This document shows, piece after piece, positions 17,021 to 25,461 of a DNA stretch of 64,000 nucleotides (position 1 is the stretch's first letter; every line of letters begins with the position of its first letter). The DNA is from Lentiprolixibacter aurantiacus (lineage in GTDB: Bacteria; Bacteroidota; Bacteroidia; Flavobacteriales; Flavobacteriaceae): NCBI RefSeq assembly GCF_026241225.1, contig NZ_JAPFQP010000001.1, positions 1,240,001-1,304,000 on the forward strand, in the 5' to 3' direction. The notes under the pieces are model-generated. The model did no database searches and was not told where the DNA came from. It saw only the letters and a list, made by a program, of their open reading frames with translations. A program made the translations under genes and the position numbers.

Positions 17021-20000
17021 ATGAACCAATTCCTTCGTCTTCTTATTGTAATTTTCTTCTTTGGTTTAAATTCCTATTCACAAGAAAACCCCAGGTGGTT
17101 GCGTTACCCTGCGATATCTCCGGATGGTAAAACCATTTTATTTAATTATAAGGGAGACATATATAAGGTTGCTTCAGCTGGAGGAACAGCTATTCCCATT
17201 ACGTTATCGGAAAGCTATGAATACTCAGCAGTTTGGAGCCACGATGGAAGCCAGATTGCTTTTGCCTCTGATCGCTATGGCAATTTTGACGTATTTACCA
17301 TGCCTGTTTCTGGCGGAGAAGCTACAAGGCTCACCTACCATTCTACAAACGAAAAGCCCAGTGATTTTTCACGGGATAATAAAAACATAATATTTACAGG
17401 TGTCCGACAAGACTTACATACCAATGTACAGTTTCCATCGGGTGTGATGGCTGAGTTGTACAGCGTACCTGCTAAAGGGGGCAGGGTGAGCCAGTTACTC
17501 ACCTCCCCGGCACACGATGCAACCTATAGTCCGGATGGGACCAAGCTTATTTACCATGATAGAAAAGGCTATGAAAATGAATGGAGGAAGCATCACACCT
17601 CATCTGTTACAAGGGATATATGGACCTATGACCTGAACACCGGGGAATATACAAAACTGTCCACTTTTGAGGGGGAGGATAGAAACCCGGTACTGGCAGC
17701 AGATAATGATACCTTTTATTATCTGTCAGAGGAAAGTGGATCTTTCAACATATACAAAAGCTCCCTTAGTGATCCTTTAAGAAGCACGGCTATCACAAAT
17801 CTTTCAGATCATCCTGTACGCTTTTTGACTGTTTCAGACAATGGCACGCTTTGTTTTAGTTACCATGGAGATCTCTATACCATGGTTGAAGGGCAACAAC
17901 CTCAAAAGGTCAACTTGTCCATCGCCTTTGATGGTAGGCAAAACCTTGACAAGGTTGTGAAAGTGGCAGGTAATTTTACTGAGGTTAGTCTATCGCCCAA
18001 TGGAAAAGAATTTGCATATGTATTCAGAGGAGAAGTCTTTGTCAGCAGCATTGAGCATGGAACCACCAAAAGGATTACCAATACGCCCTGGCAGGAAAGG
18101 AGTGTTAGCTTTAGTCCTGACGGCAGGTCTCTTTTATATGCCGCGGAGGTCAATGACAGCTGGAACATATACACTCAGACTATAAAAAGGGCCGAAGAAA
18201 AATACTTCTTTGCTGCTACACTTTTAAAGGAAGAGACCATCATCGCAACAGAGGCCGAAGAGTTTCAACCTGCTTACTCTCCCGATGGAAAGGAGGTAGC
18301 TTACCTTGAAGACCGTACCACGCTCAAAGTCATAAACCTTGATTCCAGGAGCAGCAGAACTATTCTTCCCCCGGAATATAATTATTCCTATTCGGATGGC
18401 GATATGTGGTATGAATGGTCTCCTGACAACAAGTGGTTTTTGGTTGGATTTGGACCGAAAGAACGCATCTTTTGGCCGGAAGTAGGATTGATCGAGGCTT
18501 CTGGAAAAGGCACCCTCCGAAACCTAACGCAAAGCGGCTACAGAGACTACCGCCCTAAATGGGAAATGGATGGCAAAATGGTAATCTGGCTGTCCACCCG
18601 CCAGGGTAACCGGACGGAGAACGGATTTATCTCTGAAGGTGATGTATTTGGTATGTTTTTTACCCAGGAAGCCTATGACAAATTCAACCTGTCAGCAGAA
18701 GAGTTTGCACTTATGAAGGAGCAAGCCGATAAAGAGAAGGAAGAAGAGAAAAATGATGAAGACAAATCATCAAAAAAGAAAAAAGAAAAGGCAGACGAGA
18801 AAAAACTGCTGACCTTCGATTGGAAAAACCTAATAGAACGCAAAAAGAAATTAACCGTGCATACTTCCAGTGCCTCGGATTATGTGCTTTCAAAGGAAGG
18901 GGATAAACTTTACTATGCTACCCGTTTTGAAGGCAAGGATAACCTGTGGGAGACGGACCTGCGCACTAAAGAAACCAAACTGTTTTCAAAAATAGGAGGC
19001 AATATCCAGGGCATGGAGCGATCTAAAGAGGGTGATTTTCTACTGGTATTAGCCGATGGCAAACCGATGAAAGTGAACCTGAATGATGGTAAATCTACCC
19101 CTATAAACACAAAGGGGGAGATGCTTTTAAAAAGAGGAGATGAACGAGCATACATATTTGAACATAGCTGGAGACAGGTGCGGGAAAAATTTTATGTACC
19201 TGATTTACAAGGCGTAAACTGGGAATTTTACAAAAAGGAATATGCTCCCTTCCTGCCTTATATCAACAACAATTATGATTTTGCTGAGATGCTGAGTGAA
19301 ATGCTGGGTGAACTCAATGCTTCCCATACCGGAAGCGGCTATCGGCATAACCCTGATAATGGGGATCAGACAGCTTCTCTTGGCCTGCTCTACGATTATT
19401 CTCATACAGCAGATGGCCTGCGTGTGGCAGAGGTCCTTCTCGGAGGTCCACTGGATAAAGCAGCCTCCCGGGTTGCCAAAGGCAGCATCATCGAAAGTAT
19501 TGATGGGGTGAGAATTACTACAGAACTTGATTTTTACCAGTTGCTCAATAGAAAAGTGGATCAAAATGTATTGCTTTCTCTTTTAAACCCATCAAATGGT
19601 GAGAGATGGCAGGAGGTTGTCAAACCAGTATCCTTAGGTGCTGAAAATGAAATGCTATACAAACGCTGGGTAAACACACGCAGGGAAAAAACCCTTCAAC
19701 TCTCAGGTGGCAAGTTGGGCTATGTACATGTCAGAGGCATGAATGATCCGAGTATGCGGTCTGTTTTTGAAGATGCGTTGGGCAAGCATATTGGTGCCGA
19801 AGCCCTGATTGTAGATACACGATTCAATGGAGGGGGTAACCTGCACGATGTTCTGTCTGATTTTCTGGTTGGGAAAAAATACATGGACATAATCCCCCAC
19901 GGGCAGAATATTGGGTATCAGCCCTGGAATCGCTGGATAAAACCGTCCATTGTCCTGATGGGTGAAAGCAATTACTCAGACGCCCATCTCTTTCCGGTTG

Positions 20001-20257
20001 CTTACAAGATCAAAAAAGGAGGAAAGACCCTTGGTATGCCTGTTCCCGGAACCGGAACCTTTGTATGGTGGGAAACACAGATCGATCCCAGCCTGTACTT
20101 TGGCATTCCTATGGGAGGGTGGAAACCGCTCGGACAACCCTTTCTGGAAAATAACCAGATGGAGCCGGACATCAGGGTGCAAAATGAACCGGGAGAGATG
20201 GCTGCAGGACGGGATCAACAGCTTGAAGAAGCGGTCAAATACTTGTTGGAGAATTGA
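17021..20257 (+). CDS. secreted Tricorn-like S41-family protease
   Basis: A 1078-aa exported protein: signal peptide (~1-20, ending SYSQ), two beta-propellers built of PD40/WD40-like repeats (~25-560), a Lys/Glu-rich linker (~565-595), a C1-like helical part, a PDZ domain (~785-853), and an S41 peptidase core. The catalytic residues of archaeal Tricorn are matched by H769 (NASHTG), S986 (NYSDAH) and E1043 (FLENN); the spacing of 217 and 57 residues is nearly that of Tricorn (H746, S965, E1023). In bacteria such proteins degrade peptides in the periplasm or outside the cell. The gene stands alone and ends before a strong terminator at 20311. Confidence 0.93.
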   Translation: MNQFLRLLIVIFFFGLNSYSQENPRWLRYPAISPDGKTILFNYKGDIYKVASAGGTAIPITLSESYEYSAVWSHDGSQIAFASDRYGNFDVFTMPVSGGEATRLTYHSTNEKPSDFSRDNKNIIFTGVRQDLHTNVQFPSGVMAELYSVPAKGGRVSQLLTSPAHDATYSPDGTKLIYHDRKGYENEWRKHHTSSVTRDIWTYDLNTGEYTKLSTFEGEDRNPVLAADNDTFYYLSEESGSFNIYKSSLSDPLRSTAITNLSDHPVRFLTVSDNGTLCFSYHGDLYTMVEGQQPQKVNLSIAFDGRQNLDKVVKVAGNFTEVSLSPNGKEFAYVFRGEVFVSSIEHGTTKRITNTPWQERSVSFSPDGRSLLYAAEVNDSWNIYTQTIKRAEEKYFFAATLLKEETIIATEAEEFQPAYSPDGKEVAYLEDRTTLKVINLDSRSSRTILPPEYNYSYSDGDMWYEWSPDNKWFLVGFGPKERIFWPEVGLIEASGKGTLRNLTQSGYRDYRPKWEMDGKMVIWLSTRQGNRTENGFISEGDVFGMFFTQEAYDKFNLSAEEFALMKEQADKEKEEEKNDEDKSSKKKKEKADEKKLLTFDWKNLIERKKKLTVHTSSASDYVLSKEGDKLYYATRFEGKDNLWETDLRTKETKLFSKIGGNIQGMERSKEGDFLLVLADGKPMKVNLNDGKSTPINTKGEMLLKRGDERAYIFEHSWRQVREKFYVPDLQGVNWEFYKKEYAPFLPYINNNYDFAEMLSEMLGELNASHTGSGYRHNPDNGDQTASLGLLYDYSHTADGLRVAEVLLGGPLDKAASRVAKGSIIESIDGVRITTELDFYQLLNRKVDQNVLLSLLNPSNGERWQEVVKPVSLGAENEMLYKRWVNTRREKTLQLSGGKLGYVHVRGMNDPSMRSVFEDALGKHIGAEALIVDTRFNGGGNLHDVLSDFLVGKKYMDIIPHGQNIGYQPWNRWIKPSIVLMGESNYSDAHLFPVAYKIKKGGKTLGMPVPGTGTFVWWETQIDPSLYFGIPMGGWKPLGQPFLENNQMEPDIRVQNEPGEMAAGRDQQLEEAVKYLLEN

Positions 20258-20308
20258 TAAGATTTTTCCTAAAAGCCAGCCAAACGGTTTAGCTAAATAC
20301 TTGGAAAA

Positions 20309-20372
20309 CAAAAAAGTCAGAGCAATCGCTCTGACTTTTTTTTCTCTGGTACTTGAGGCTGGGAAGCACTGT
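20309..20372 (-). repeat. outlying degenerate copy of the tRNA-Leu 3'-end/terminator unit
   Basis: After the hairpin comes GTACTTGAGGCTGGGA (from 20349), which matches GTACTCGAGGCGGGA, the reverse complement of the tRNA-Leu 3' acceptor/T-arm end at 25472. The distance from hairpin to this block (about 10 bases) is the same as in the copies at 25067, 25260 and 25430. The match then decays, and no tRNA can fold here. Confidence 0.55.
20311..20343 (+). terminator. rho-independent terminator after the Tricorn-like protease gene
   Basis: GTCAGAGC (20316-20323), loop AATC, GCTCTGAC (20328-20335), extended by A/T pairs and followed by a long T-run. The symmetric A-run means it could also act on the minus strand. 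The same hairpin design recurs at 25073, 25264 and 25436. Confidence 0.9.
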
Positions 20373-20724
20373 TAGGGTGCATTAGCCATGCCTGCCAGAA
20401 GGACGTCAGCTGGCCAGGTAAATCAACACTTCTTGTTTTCTTGATGAGAATTACCCCCTGAACTTTTAACCCTATGTTATTGATTTAGTAGGGCGATGGA
20501 TACAGGAGGGAAAATAATTAAACAACTACTTAACCAACTGGGTGAATAGCCTCATGATTCTTACCAGTATCTTATTAGTGGTTTGATGAGAGATGACCCA
20601 AGTCATAGCATATTTCAAGGGTTGATTTTACATTGGTATTCTTTATTGATAAACCCAAATAACCATTATTGGGAGAAGGGTTGAAGTCAAGTAATAATTC
20701 CAGAGGAATTAAATCAATCACATT

Positions 20725-22449
20725 ATGAATAAATTAAAAGTTTTACTCGTTGTCAATTTCTTATTTATAGCATGTTCAAAAGTGGAGGTCATAGTTCCAG
20801 AAGATAGCAATCAAATAGAAATAACCGAGACAGGCACTGTTGATATATCCACGGATGCCGGGCAGGTAGGTTTTATTTTAGATGTAAGATCAATTAATTC
20901 CAAGGGTTATAAGCCAACCACTGCAACAATTTCTTTTCCTCAATACAACAAATTTAACCGTATTCTTGAGATTAATCAGGATTTGAATCTTGCAGCATTT
21001 AGAGTTAGTAATGACTCCTTAAGCCAGGAGGAAAAAAATGATTTTTCGGATGGAGTTACAATCCAAATTGAAATAAAAAATAGTGAGGGAGAGGTGCTGA
21101 GTTTATATGAGGGTAATTTAACAATTAATAGTAATAATGAAATTCTAGCTATTGATACAGATTTGGAATTTATTCCTGGTATGGTATATATAGACCCTAA
21201 TACCAAATATATTATTGCATTTAAAACTCAATGGGGCACAATTAATACTCCAAGCACTGATGTTCTCACAAGAGACATTAACCCTTCCATGCTCGGTGCA
21301 CCGATAAATGATAGCGGCTTTGCACTTACGGAATATCCCTATGAAGATAACGGTAAAGACATGAGATCTGTCCAATTATTTTATTTTCATCATGTGGCGG
21401 ATAATAAATACAAAATTAGGTTACCCGCGATATGTATCGATTCCAATAATGAGATTGTTAATTGTCCAGAATTTCCGAACGCTTTGATTGATTATGTTCC
21501 TGAGGGTTACATTGGAGTAAATAGAAATAACGATACTTGTGATCAAAATATAGTTAAGGTAGAATCTCTTAATGAAGCAGCGATATTTGAACTAGTGCCA
21601 AAGGAGAATGGATGGATGAATATGTTTTTAATAAATGAAGATGCCAGCGATAACAGAGAATGTGGTTATTGGACAAATTGGGATAATACCTGGGTGTGGC
21701 AAGAAGATCCCAATGCCTTGGGATTTACCAATGCTAGTGATCTGCCCATAGCGGAAATTAGAATTATTCCAGATGAAATTGATTATGAGGTAATAGAATT
21801 TAACACTATTTACTATCAACCCATTATGGGGGCAACAGGTGTAGATTTTTCATTCAGATCTACAATAGTAAATTGTTCGGGAAGTACCATTGAGGAATCC
21901 GTAGGAAGGTCTGAAACTAAATCGAGAACAACCTCTGTAAGTACAACAGAATCTTTTCAATTGTTTTCATCAAGAGAGGCCGGATTAAGTGTAACCTTAG
22001 GTTTTGAAGCCGGCATTAAATCTAAAGTTGGTGAATCCAAAGTTAGCGGGTCCGTTACAGGTAGTTATACATATACTCAATCAACAACAACTTCAACTCA
22101 AAATACTATGCAAGAACAATTTACAGATGAAATTGAAGTATCTCGAGTTAGAACAGCTACTGTTTTGCCTTATTCTGGTGTGGAAATTTTTGATTATGTA
22201 GAAAGCAATGACAATGTGGTAGTTCCATTTGTTAAAAAGTTGAGGATATCAGGTAGCAATAGATCAAACGGTATAAAGTTATCAGGCACTGACTTGGTAT
22301 CTGCAGTTGAGGGCAATTTGTTTGGAGGATTAATAACTAAAGTTGATGATTATTATATTGAAGTTTCAATAAGAGGGGAATCTTTGGTTAATTCGGTATT
22401 TGTAGCATTTTCTGGAGCAAATGAAATCAAAGATCCATGTTCTGAATGA
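20725..22449 (+). CDS. surface lipoprotein with aerolysin/ETX-MTX2-like pore-forming module (putative)
   Basis: A 574-aa protein that I cannot assign to a named family. The lipoprotein signal has its cysteine at C17 (LFIAC). Residues ~30-165 are beta-rich. Residues ~185-345 carry a repeating pattern (YKIRLP, YIGVN, AAIFELVPKENGW) reminiscent of a beta-trefoil. Residues ~350-510 resemble the aerolysin/epsilon-toxin fold: a strand leading into N-C-S-G-S, a Ser/Thr-rich alternating stretch (~383-465, e.g. TTSVSTTESFQLF and SVTGSYTYTQSTTT), then a returning strand (VRTATVLPYSG). No protective or secretion partner is adjacent. Base composition is clearly more AT-rich than in the core genes. The fold is inferred from pattern only, and function as a pore former is unproven. 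Confidence 0.6.
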   Translation: MNKLKVLLVVNFLFIACSKVEVIVPEDSNQIEITETGTVDISTDAGQVGFILDVRSINSKGYKPTTATISFPQYNKFNRILEINQDLNLAAFRVSNDSLSQEEKNDFSDGVTIQIEIKNSEGEVLSLYEGNLTINSNNEILAIDTDLEFIPGMVYIDPNTKYIIAFKTQWGTINTPSTDVLTRDINPSMLGAPINDSGFALTEYPYEDNGKDMRSVQLFYFHHVADNKYKIRLPAICIDSNNEIVNCPEFPNALIDYVPEGYIGVNRNNDTCDQNIVKVESLNEAAIFELVPKENGWMNMFLINEDASDNRECGYWTNWDNTWVWQEDPNALGFTNASDLPIAEIRIIPDEIDYEVIEFNTIYYQPIMGATGVDFSFRSTIVNCSGSTIEESVGRSETKSRTTSVSTTESFQLFSSREAGLSVTLGFEAGIKSKVGESKVSGSVTGSYTYTQSTTTSTQNTMQEQFTDEIEVSRVRTATVLPYSGVEIFDYVESNDNVVVPFVKKLRISGSNRSNGIKLSGTDLVSAVEGNLFGGLITKVDDYYIEVSIRGESLVNSVFVAFSGANEIKDPCSE

Positions 22450-22942
22450 TTCAATTTTTCTACTTGATAAGGTTCTGATTCGTTATCAGAAAATACCCAT
22501 GAGAATTATGTCAATTGGGAGTTCCAAATATCAGAACTAAATACTTCAATGTTCATGGTATAAGTCACAGGAAGTGGGAGAGAATAAGGTTTAACCTGAT
22601 CGTTAAAAACCCAGAAGCTATATAACGAAATCTAATAATCACATCTAATACAGACGTAATCCTCGGCATGGCCAGTTGCTAGACATTCTGCTTCAGTTTC
22701 CTAACATTGAGATGCCGATGTGTGATTTACTGTCCAGGGTTTAGAAGAGGGACACCTTACTGGATAAAATCCCAATCCCAAGGATTATCACTACCATAAG
22801 TGCTACATAAAAAAATGGAAAGGGATAAGATGATCATTCGTACTAGAGTTTTCATCACTTTTTATTTACAATACAGATATTATTGACGAGGCATGAGGAG
22901 TATTATAGGAGTCATGTTGCATGCCTTTTGGTTAACTTACAA
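22450..22942. other. 493-base non-coding region, one hairpin
   Basis: No credible gene. Just after the lipoprotein stop, TTCTGAT (22473-22479), loop TCGTT and ATCAGAA (22485-22491) form a small hairpin without a following T-run; it may be a weak terminator. Nothing else is recognised. Confidence 0.5.
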
Positions 22943-23320
22943 CTAGAAACCATAGGCAGAATCATCAATTAGATAAACAGTTATTAAAACAACAAAAAAG
23001 CCCCCTATGACGATTAGAATCCACGCCCACCAAGGTATTCCGCCATTCTTCATCAATACCTCCTCCACTTCTTCTACAGTAATTGGGAACTTTACATCCT
23101 CTCCTGGATTGTCTTTTACACCGTAAAACTGCCCATCTTCATAAACAATGTATTTGTACTTGTAGGTGTCATCGTCAATGGTAACAATCTTGACTGCTTT
23201 TTCCTCCTGTGCCGCTTGTTGAAGGGTTACGGGCGTTTTATAAGTGGAACAACTTTGCAGGAGGATTAATCCTGCCATAAATAGTGCGACGGATTTGAGA
23301 CTTTTTTTAGCTTTTTTCAT
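22943..23320 (-). CDS. small lipoprotein with C-terminal transmembrane helix, copy 2
   Basis: A 125-aa paralog of the protein at 16427-16789. Shared parts are the lipoprotein signal (LQSCS), KTPVTLQQAAQEEKAVKI, YKYIVYEDGQFYGVKDNPG, and the C-terminal hydrophobic helix (here ~100-118), after which this copy has a longer tail (IDDSAYGF). The ATG at 23320 is chosen over a GTG one codon upstream because it aligns with copy 1. Function is unknown. The pattern suggests an envelope-anchored protein with the middle domain in the periplasm. Confidence 0.8.
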   Translation of the reverse strand: MKKAKKSLKSVALFMAGLILLQSCSTYKTPVTLQQAAQEEKAVKIVTIDDDTYKYKYIVYEDGQFYGVKDNPGEDVKFPITVEEVEEVLMKNGGIPWWAWILIVIGGFFVVLITVYLIDDSAYGF

Positions 23321-23336
23321 CACCTCTGAATTTAAA

Positions 23337-23344
23337 TAAAGGTA
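23337..23344 (-). promoter_or_regulatory. probable -7 promoter element for lipoprotein copy 2
   Basis: TACCTTTA on the minus strand, 17 bases before the ATG, equivalent in sequence and position to the element at 16807-16814. Confidence 0.45.
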
Positions 23345-23686
23345 TTGCTGAGGTGTGTGGTGAGCAATGATGCAGGTCAGGGCAAGGATATTGCAGATAT
23401 GCTCAGGAATAATACACCACCTTCACTAAGTAAAAAGGGACCTTGCCCTAAACAACCTCATGGGCAGCTTTGATTTAATCCATGAAAATGGGGATGAGAT
23501 CTACCTAAATTAACTCAAAGGAATCGGAACTCATAACATTAAACTCTCACTATATGAAACAAATGACCCTCATTCATTTCACCTAATGAGATTGCACTTC
23601 ATAGGCTCTAAACAAAAAAATTAATATCGGTGAAACGTGCATTTTTACGGTGTCTGTTCGATGAAATACACCTTGTCGAAATAGTA

Positions 23687-23722
23687 TTGAACTTTGTCTA
23701 AGATCATTGCCATAAAGTTCAA
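23687..23722. repeat. 9-bp inverted repeat upstream of small membrane protein gene
   Basis: TTGAACTTT (23687-23695) and AAAGTTCAA (23714-23722) are perfect inverted repeats with an 18-nt spacer, ending 44 bases before the start at 23767. It could be an operator or an RNA hairpin; no T-run follows. Confidence 0.45.
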
Positions 23723-23766
23723 TCCTTTGGAATTTAGCCCCAGATATAACCCACAAATCTGTTATT

Positions 23767-23937
23767 ATGAAAGCAATTTTACTTCTAAAAAATATTTATG
23801 AAGAAGCCTTTAGAAATTTGGGGAATTTCCTGGTAAAGAACTTCTTCAAAGCTTTTGCCTGGTTTAGTTTTGGCATGTTCGCAGTTGTAGTATATGCCTT
23901 TGTGTTCAGGCTCATTACTGGTTTTCCATTTGATTAA
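23767..23937 (+). CDS. small single-pass membrane protein, DUF6747-like
   Basis: A 56-aa gene with an ATG start. An amphipathic N-terminal half (EEAFRNLGNFLVKNFFKA) is followed by one transmembrane helix (AWFSFGMFAVVVYAFVFRL) and a short tail ending FPFD. This pattern resembles the small DUF6747 proteins of Flavobacteriaceae; the family name is from memory and moderately certain. Function is unknown. A second tiny membrane protein gene follows after 10 bases. Confidence 0.65.
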   Translation: MKAILLLKNIYEEAFRNLGNFLVKNFFKAFAWFSFGMFAVVVYAFVFRLITGFPFD

Positions 23938-23947
23938 ACCATTTTAA

Positions 23948-24055
23948 ATGAAAGTCATCAAAAACGTAAAGTTCGTTCATTACATAAAAGCAATTGGAGG
24001 GGCGATGATAATTTATATAATCCTCCTGTTTTCAGTGTTGATTTTTGGGATATAG
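23948..24055 (+). CDS. 35-aa putative membrane microprotein
   Basis: A short open frame starting 10 bases after the DUF6747-like gene. It has a basic N-terminal part (MKVIKNVKFVHYIKAIGG) and one hydrophobic helix (~19-35) running to the end. Position and composition suggest a real co-transcribed microprotein, but it is too short to be sure, and no homolog is recognised. Confidence 0.4.
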   Translation: MKVIKNVKFVHYIKAIGGAMIIYIILLFSVLIFGI

Positions 24056-24146
24056 CGGAGCTATTTATTTGCCATAATTTTATTTCTGCTCCGCAAAGAC
24101 ATTGCAGAATAGAGTGATTATTTTGTAATGTCTTTACTTATTTAAG

Positions 24147-24180
24147 ACTACCCCGGCTGTAAGGCTGGGGTAGTGTTTTT
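24147..24180 (+). terminator. rho-independent terminator after the small membrane protein genes
   Basis: ACTACCCC (24147-24154) pairs with GGGGTAGT (24167-24174) and is followed by GTTTTT. It lies about 90 bases after the microprotein stop and probably ends that transcript. Confidence 0.75.
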
Positions 24181-24331
24181 ATGGTGTGGTTGAGGTATAT
24201 TTTATCCTGTTTCTTAATTGGTGCAAGTTTTCGGACGCCCCTTTTCTATATGTTGCGCAAATTTGGTTTGAAGAATTGGAGTAGAATTATACCCATCCTC
24301 ATAACCTAACAAACAACCAAAACTCCCAGTT

Positions 24332-24616
24332 ATGAAAATAATAGTTTGCTATGTATTATTAGCCCTAGGTACTTTCTGCAATCTGGATGAAGATTATGAA
24401 TACGAAGAATGCTTAGTGGATTATTATATAAGAATTTCAGAAAATTGTGATTGTAATAATGATGCGTGTATAGTTGATTATTCTGTTTCCGAGGAAGAAT
24501 ATAAAAGGCTTAAAAACCAATCATCAGCATGCCCTTATGTACAAGTTGAGGTTTTAGATAGTCAGGAGAAAGTCGAAGGCTACTTTAGAGGTTACCGTAA
24601 GAAGGGCTGTTTTTGA
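24332..24616 (+). CDS. small cysteine-rich exported hypothetical protein
   Basis: A 94-aa protein that I do not recognise. It has a short signal-like N-terminus (KIIVCYVLLALGTFC) and a very acidic mature part (DEDYEYEEC) with six more cysteines after the leader region, suggesting disulfides. If C16 is the lipidated residue, it could also be a lipoprotein (LGTFC is a poor lipobox). The codon pattern and AT-richness match the surrounding accessory region. Confidence 0.55.
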   Translation: MKIIVCYVLLALGTFCNLDEDYEYEECLVDYYIRISENCDCNNDACIVDYSVSEEEYKRLKNQSSACPYVQVEVLDSQEKVEGYFRGYRKKGCF

Positions 24617-24694
24617 CTGTCCATGGTTTAATGGCTTTCGCGGAGGTGTTGTTTGCACAAAGGGCTGGTAAATAGGCGGCTTTTGCTTTTCGTC

Positions 24695-24949
24695 CTAAAC
24701 CAGGAAAACCAATACGAATAAGGTGACCAGCAAAAGTCCAATTCCATTTATGACCCAGAAATTCTTTACTTTTTTCTGCAGCACAAGGTCTATTAACAAT
24801 CCAAACAACCCCGTCAGGACAGATATTACCAATGCAACAAAACCGTACTCATATCTTTCTCCCTTAAAATAGGAAGTCCAATAAGTATAATTGTCAACCA
24901 CAATTAGCAGGAATGAAGCGATATTTAAAATGGTGGGTCTATAGTGCAT
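24695..24949 (-). CDS. small membrane hypothetical protein
   Basis: An 84-aa protein with three predicted hydrophobic segments (~7-20, ~36-57, ~64-84) and a short charged loop (FKGERYEYG). No family is recognised. It lies between the cysteine-rich gene and the repeat array, in opposite orientation to the former. Confidence 0.55.
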   Translation of the reverse strand: MHYRPTILNIASFLLIVVDNYTYWTSYFKGERYEYGFVALVISVLTGLFGLLIDLVLQKKVKNFWVINGIGLLLVTLFVLVFLV

Positions 24950-25066
24950 TCCATAATGAATTATCGTGAATATCTTTTTGGCTGGGGAATTTAAAAAGTC
25001 ATATAAATTTAAGTTATAATGCCTTTGGAAAGATAATATTGCTAAAAGTTTGGCTTACCCCACAGA

Positions 25067-25259
25067 TAACAAAAAAGCCAGTGGGTTACCACTGGCTTTT
25101 GCTTGCATCTGTACTCGAGGCGGAGAATTACCTCTCCCGATAGCTATCCGGATCAGTGAGTCCTGCTCGAACATTTTGAAAAAAGAAAAGCCAATCCGGT
25201 GGCCTGCTTTTTTGCTTTCCTGCCCTTCGCTCAAACAAGTTTGGCTCAGTCCAGCATGA
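25067..25259 (-). repeat. hairpin/tRNA-3'-end tandem unit A
   Basis: About 193 bases. It opens with a perfect terminator-like hairpin (stem 25073-25084/25089-25100), then 10 bases later GTACTCGAGGCGGAG (from 25111), a degraded tRNA-Leu 3' end, then a stretch shared with unit B (GAGTCCTGCTCGAACATTTT versus GAGTCCCGCCCGAACATCTT), a second weaker hairpin, and TTTCC...CTTCGCTCAA. It is tandem to unit B and then to the real tRNA-Leu end. Confidence 0.75.
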
Positions 25260-25429
25260 ACAAAAAAGTCAGCGCATTTGCGCTGACTTTTCTTCTTATC
25301 CGTACTCGAGGCGGGAAGTAGCTTCGCTGAGTCCCGCCCGAACATCTTGAACATGTAAAACCCCGCACATTGTACGGTATTTTTTTGTTTCCCAATCCTT
25401 CACTCAACTAAAGTTGGTTCGTCTTTGAA
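25260..25429 (-). repeat. hairpin/tRNA-3'-end tandem unit B
   Basis: About 170 bases, same layout as unit A: hairpin AAAAGTCAGCGC/GCGCTGACTTTT (25264-25291), GTACTCGAGGCGGGA (from 25302), GAGTCCCGCCCGAACATCTT, a second hairpin with T-run near 25360-25388, and TTTCC...CTTCACTCAA. The GTACTCGAGGCGGGA block is identical to the 3' end of the tRNA-Leu gene. Confidence 0.75.
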
Positions 25430-25435
25430 AACAAA

Positions 25436-25461
25436 AAAACCAGCGGGATTCCGCTGGTTTT
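25436..25461 (-). terminator. terminator downstream of tRNA-Leu
   Basis: On the minus strand, ACCAGCGG/CCGCTGGT with tetraloop (25439-25458), flanked by A/T runs, 11 bases past the 3' end of tRNA-Leu. It is the parental version of the hairpin copied in units A and B and at 20311. Confidence 0.85.

Larger units (their letters stand above)
20258..20724. other. 467-base intergenic region with terminator and degenerate tRNA-end repeat copy
   Basis: No credible gene is present. The left part holds the terminator of the Tricorn-like gene and a degenerate copy of the hairpin/tRNA-Leu-3'-end repeat found at 25067-25472. The right part is AT-rich and carries no recognised element apart from the upstream region of the lipoprotein gene at 20725. 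Confidence 0.6.
23321..23766. other. 446-base non-coding region with a promoter element and an inverted repeat
   Basis: No credible gene. It contains the upstream DNA shared with lipoprotein copy 1 (to ~23410), and an inverted repeat at 23687-23722 upstream of the small gene at 23767. The remainder is AT-rich and featureless to my reading. Confidence 0.5.

Noticed and set aside
22450-22942. Decayed gene after the aerolysin-like lipoprotein
   Set aside because: Reading the frames gave no stretch resembling a neighbouring protein; it is called non-coding.
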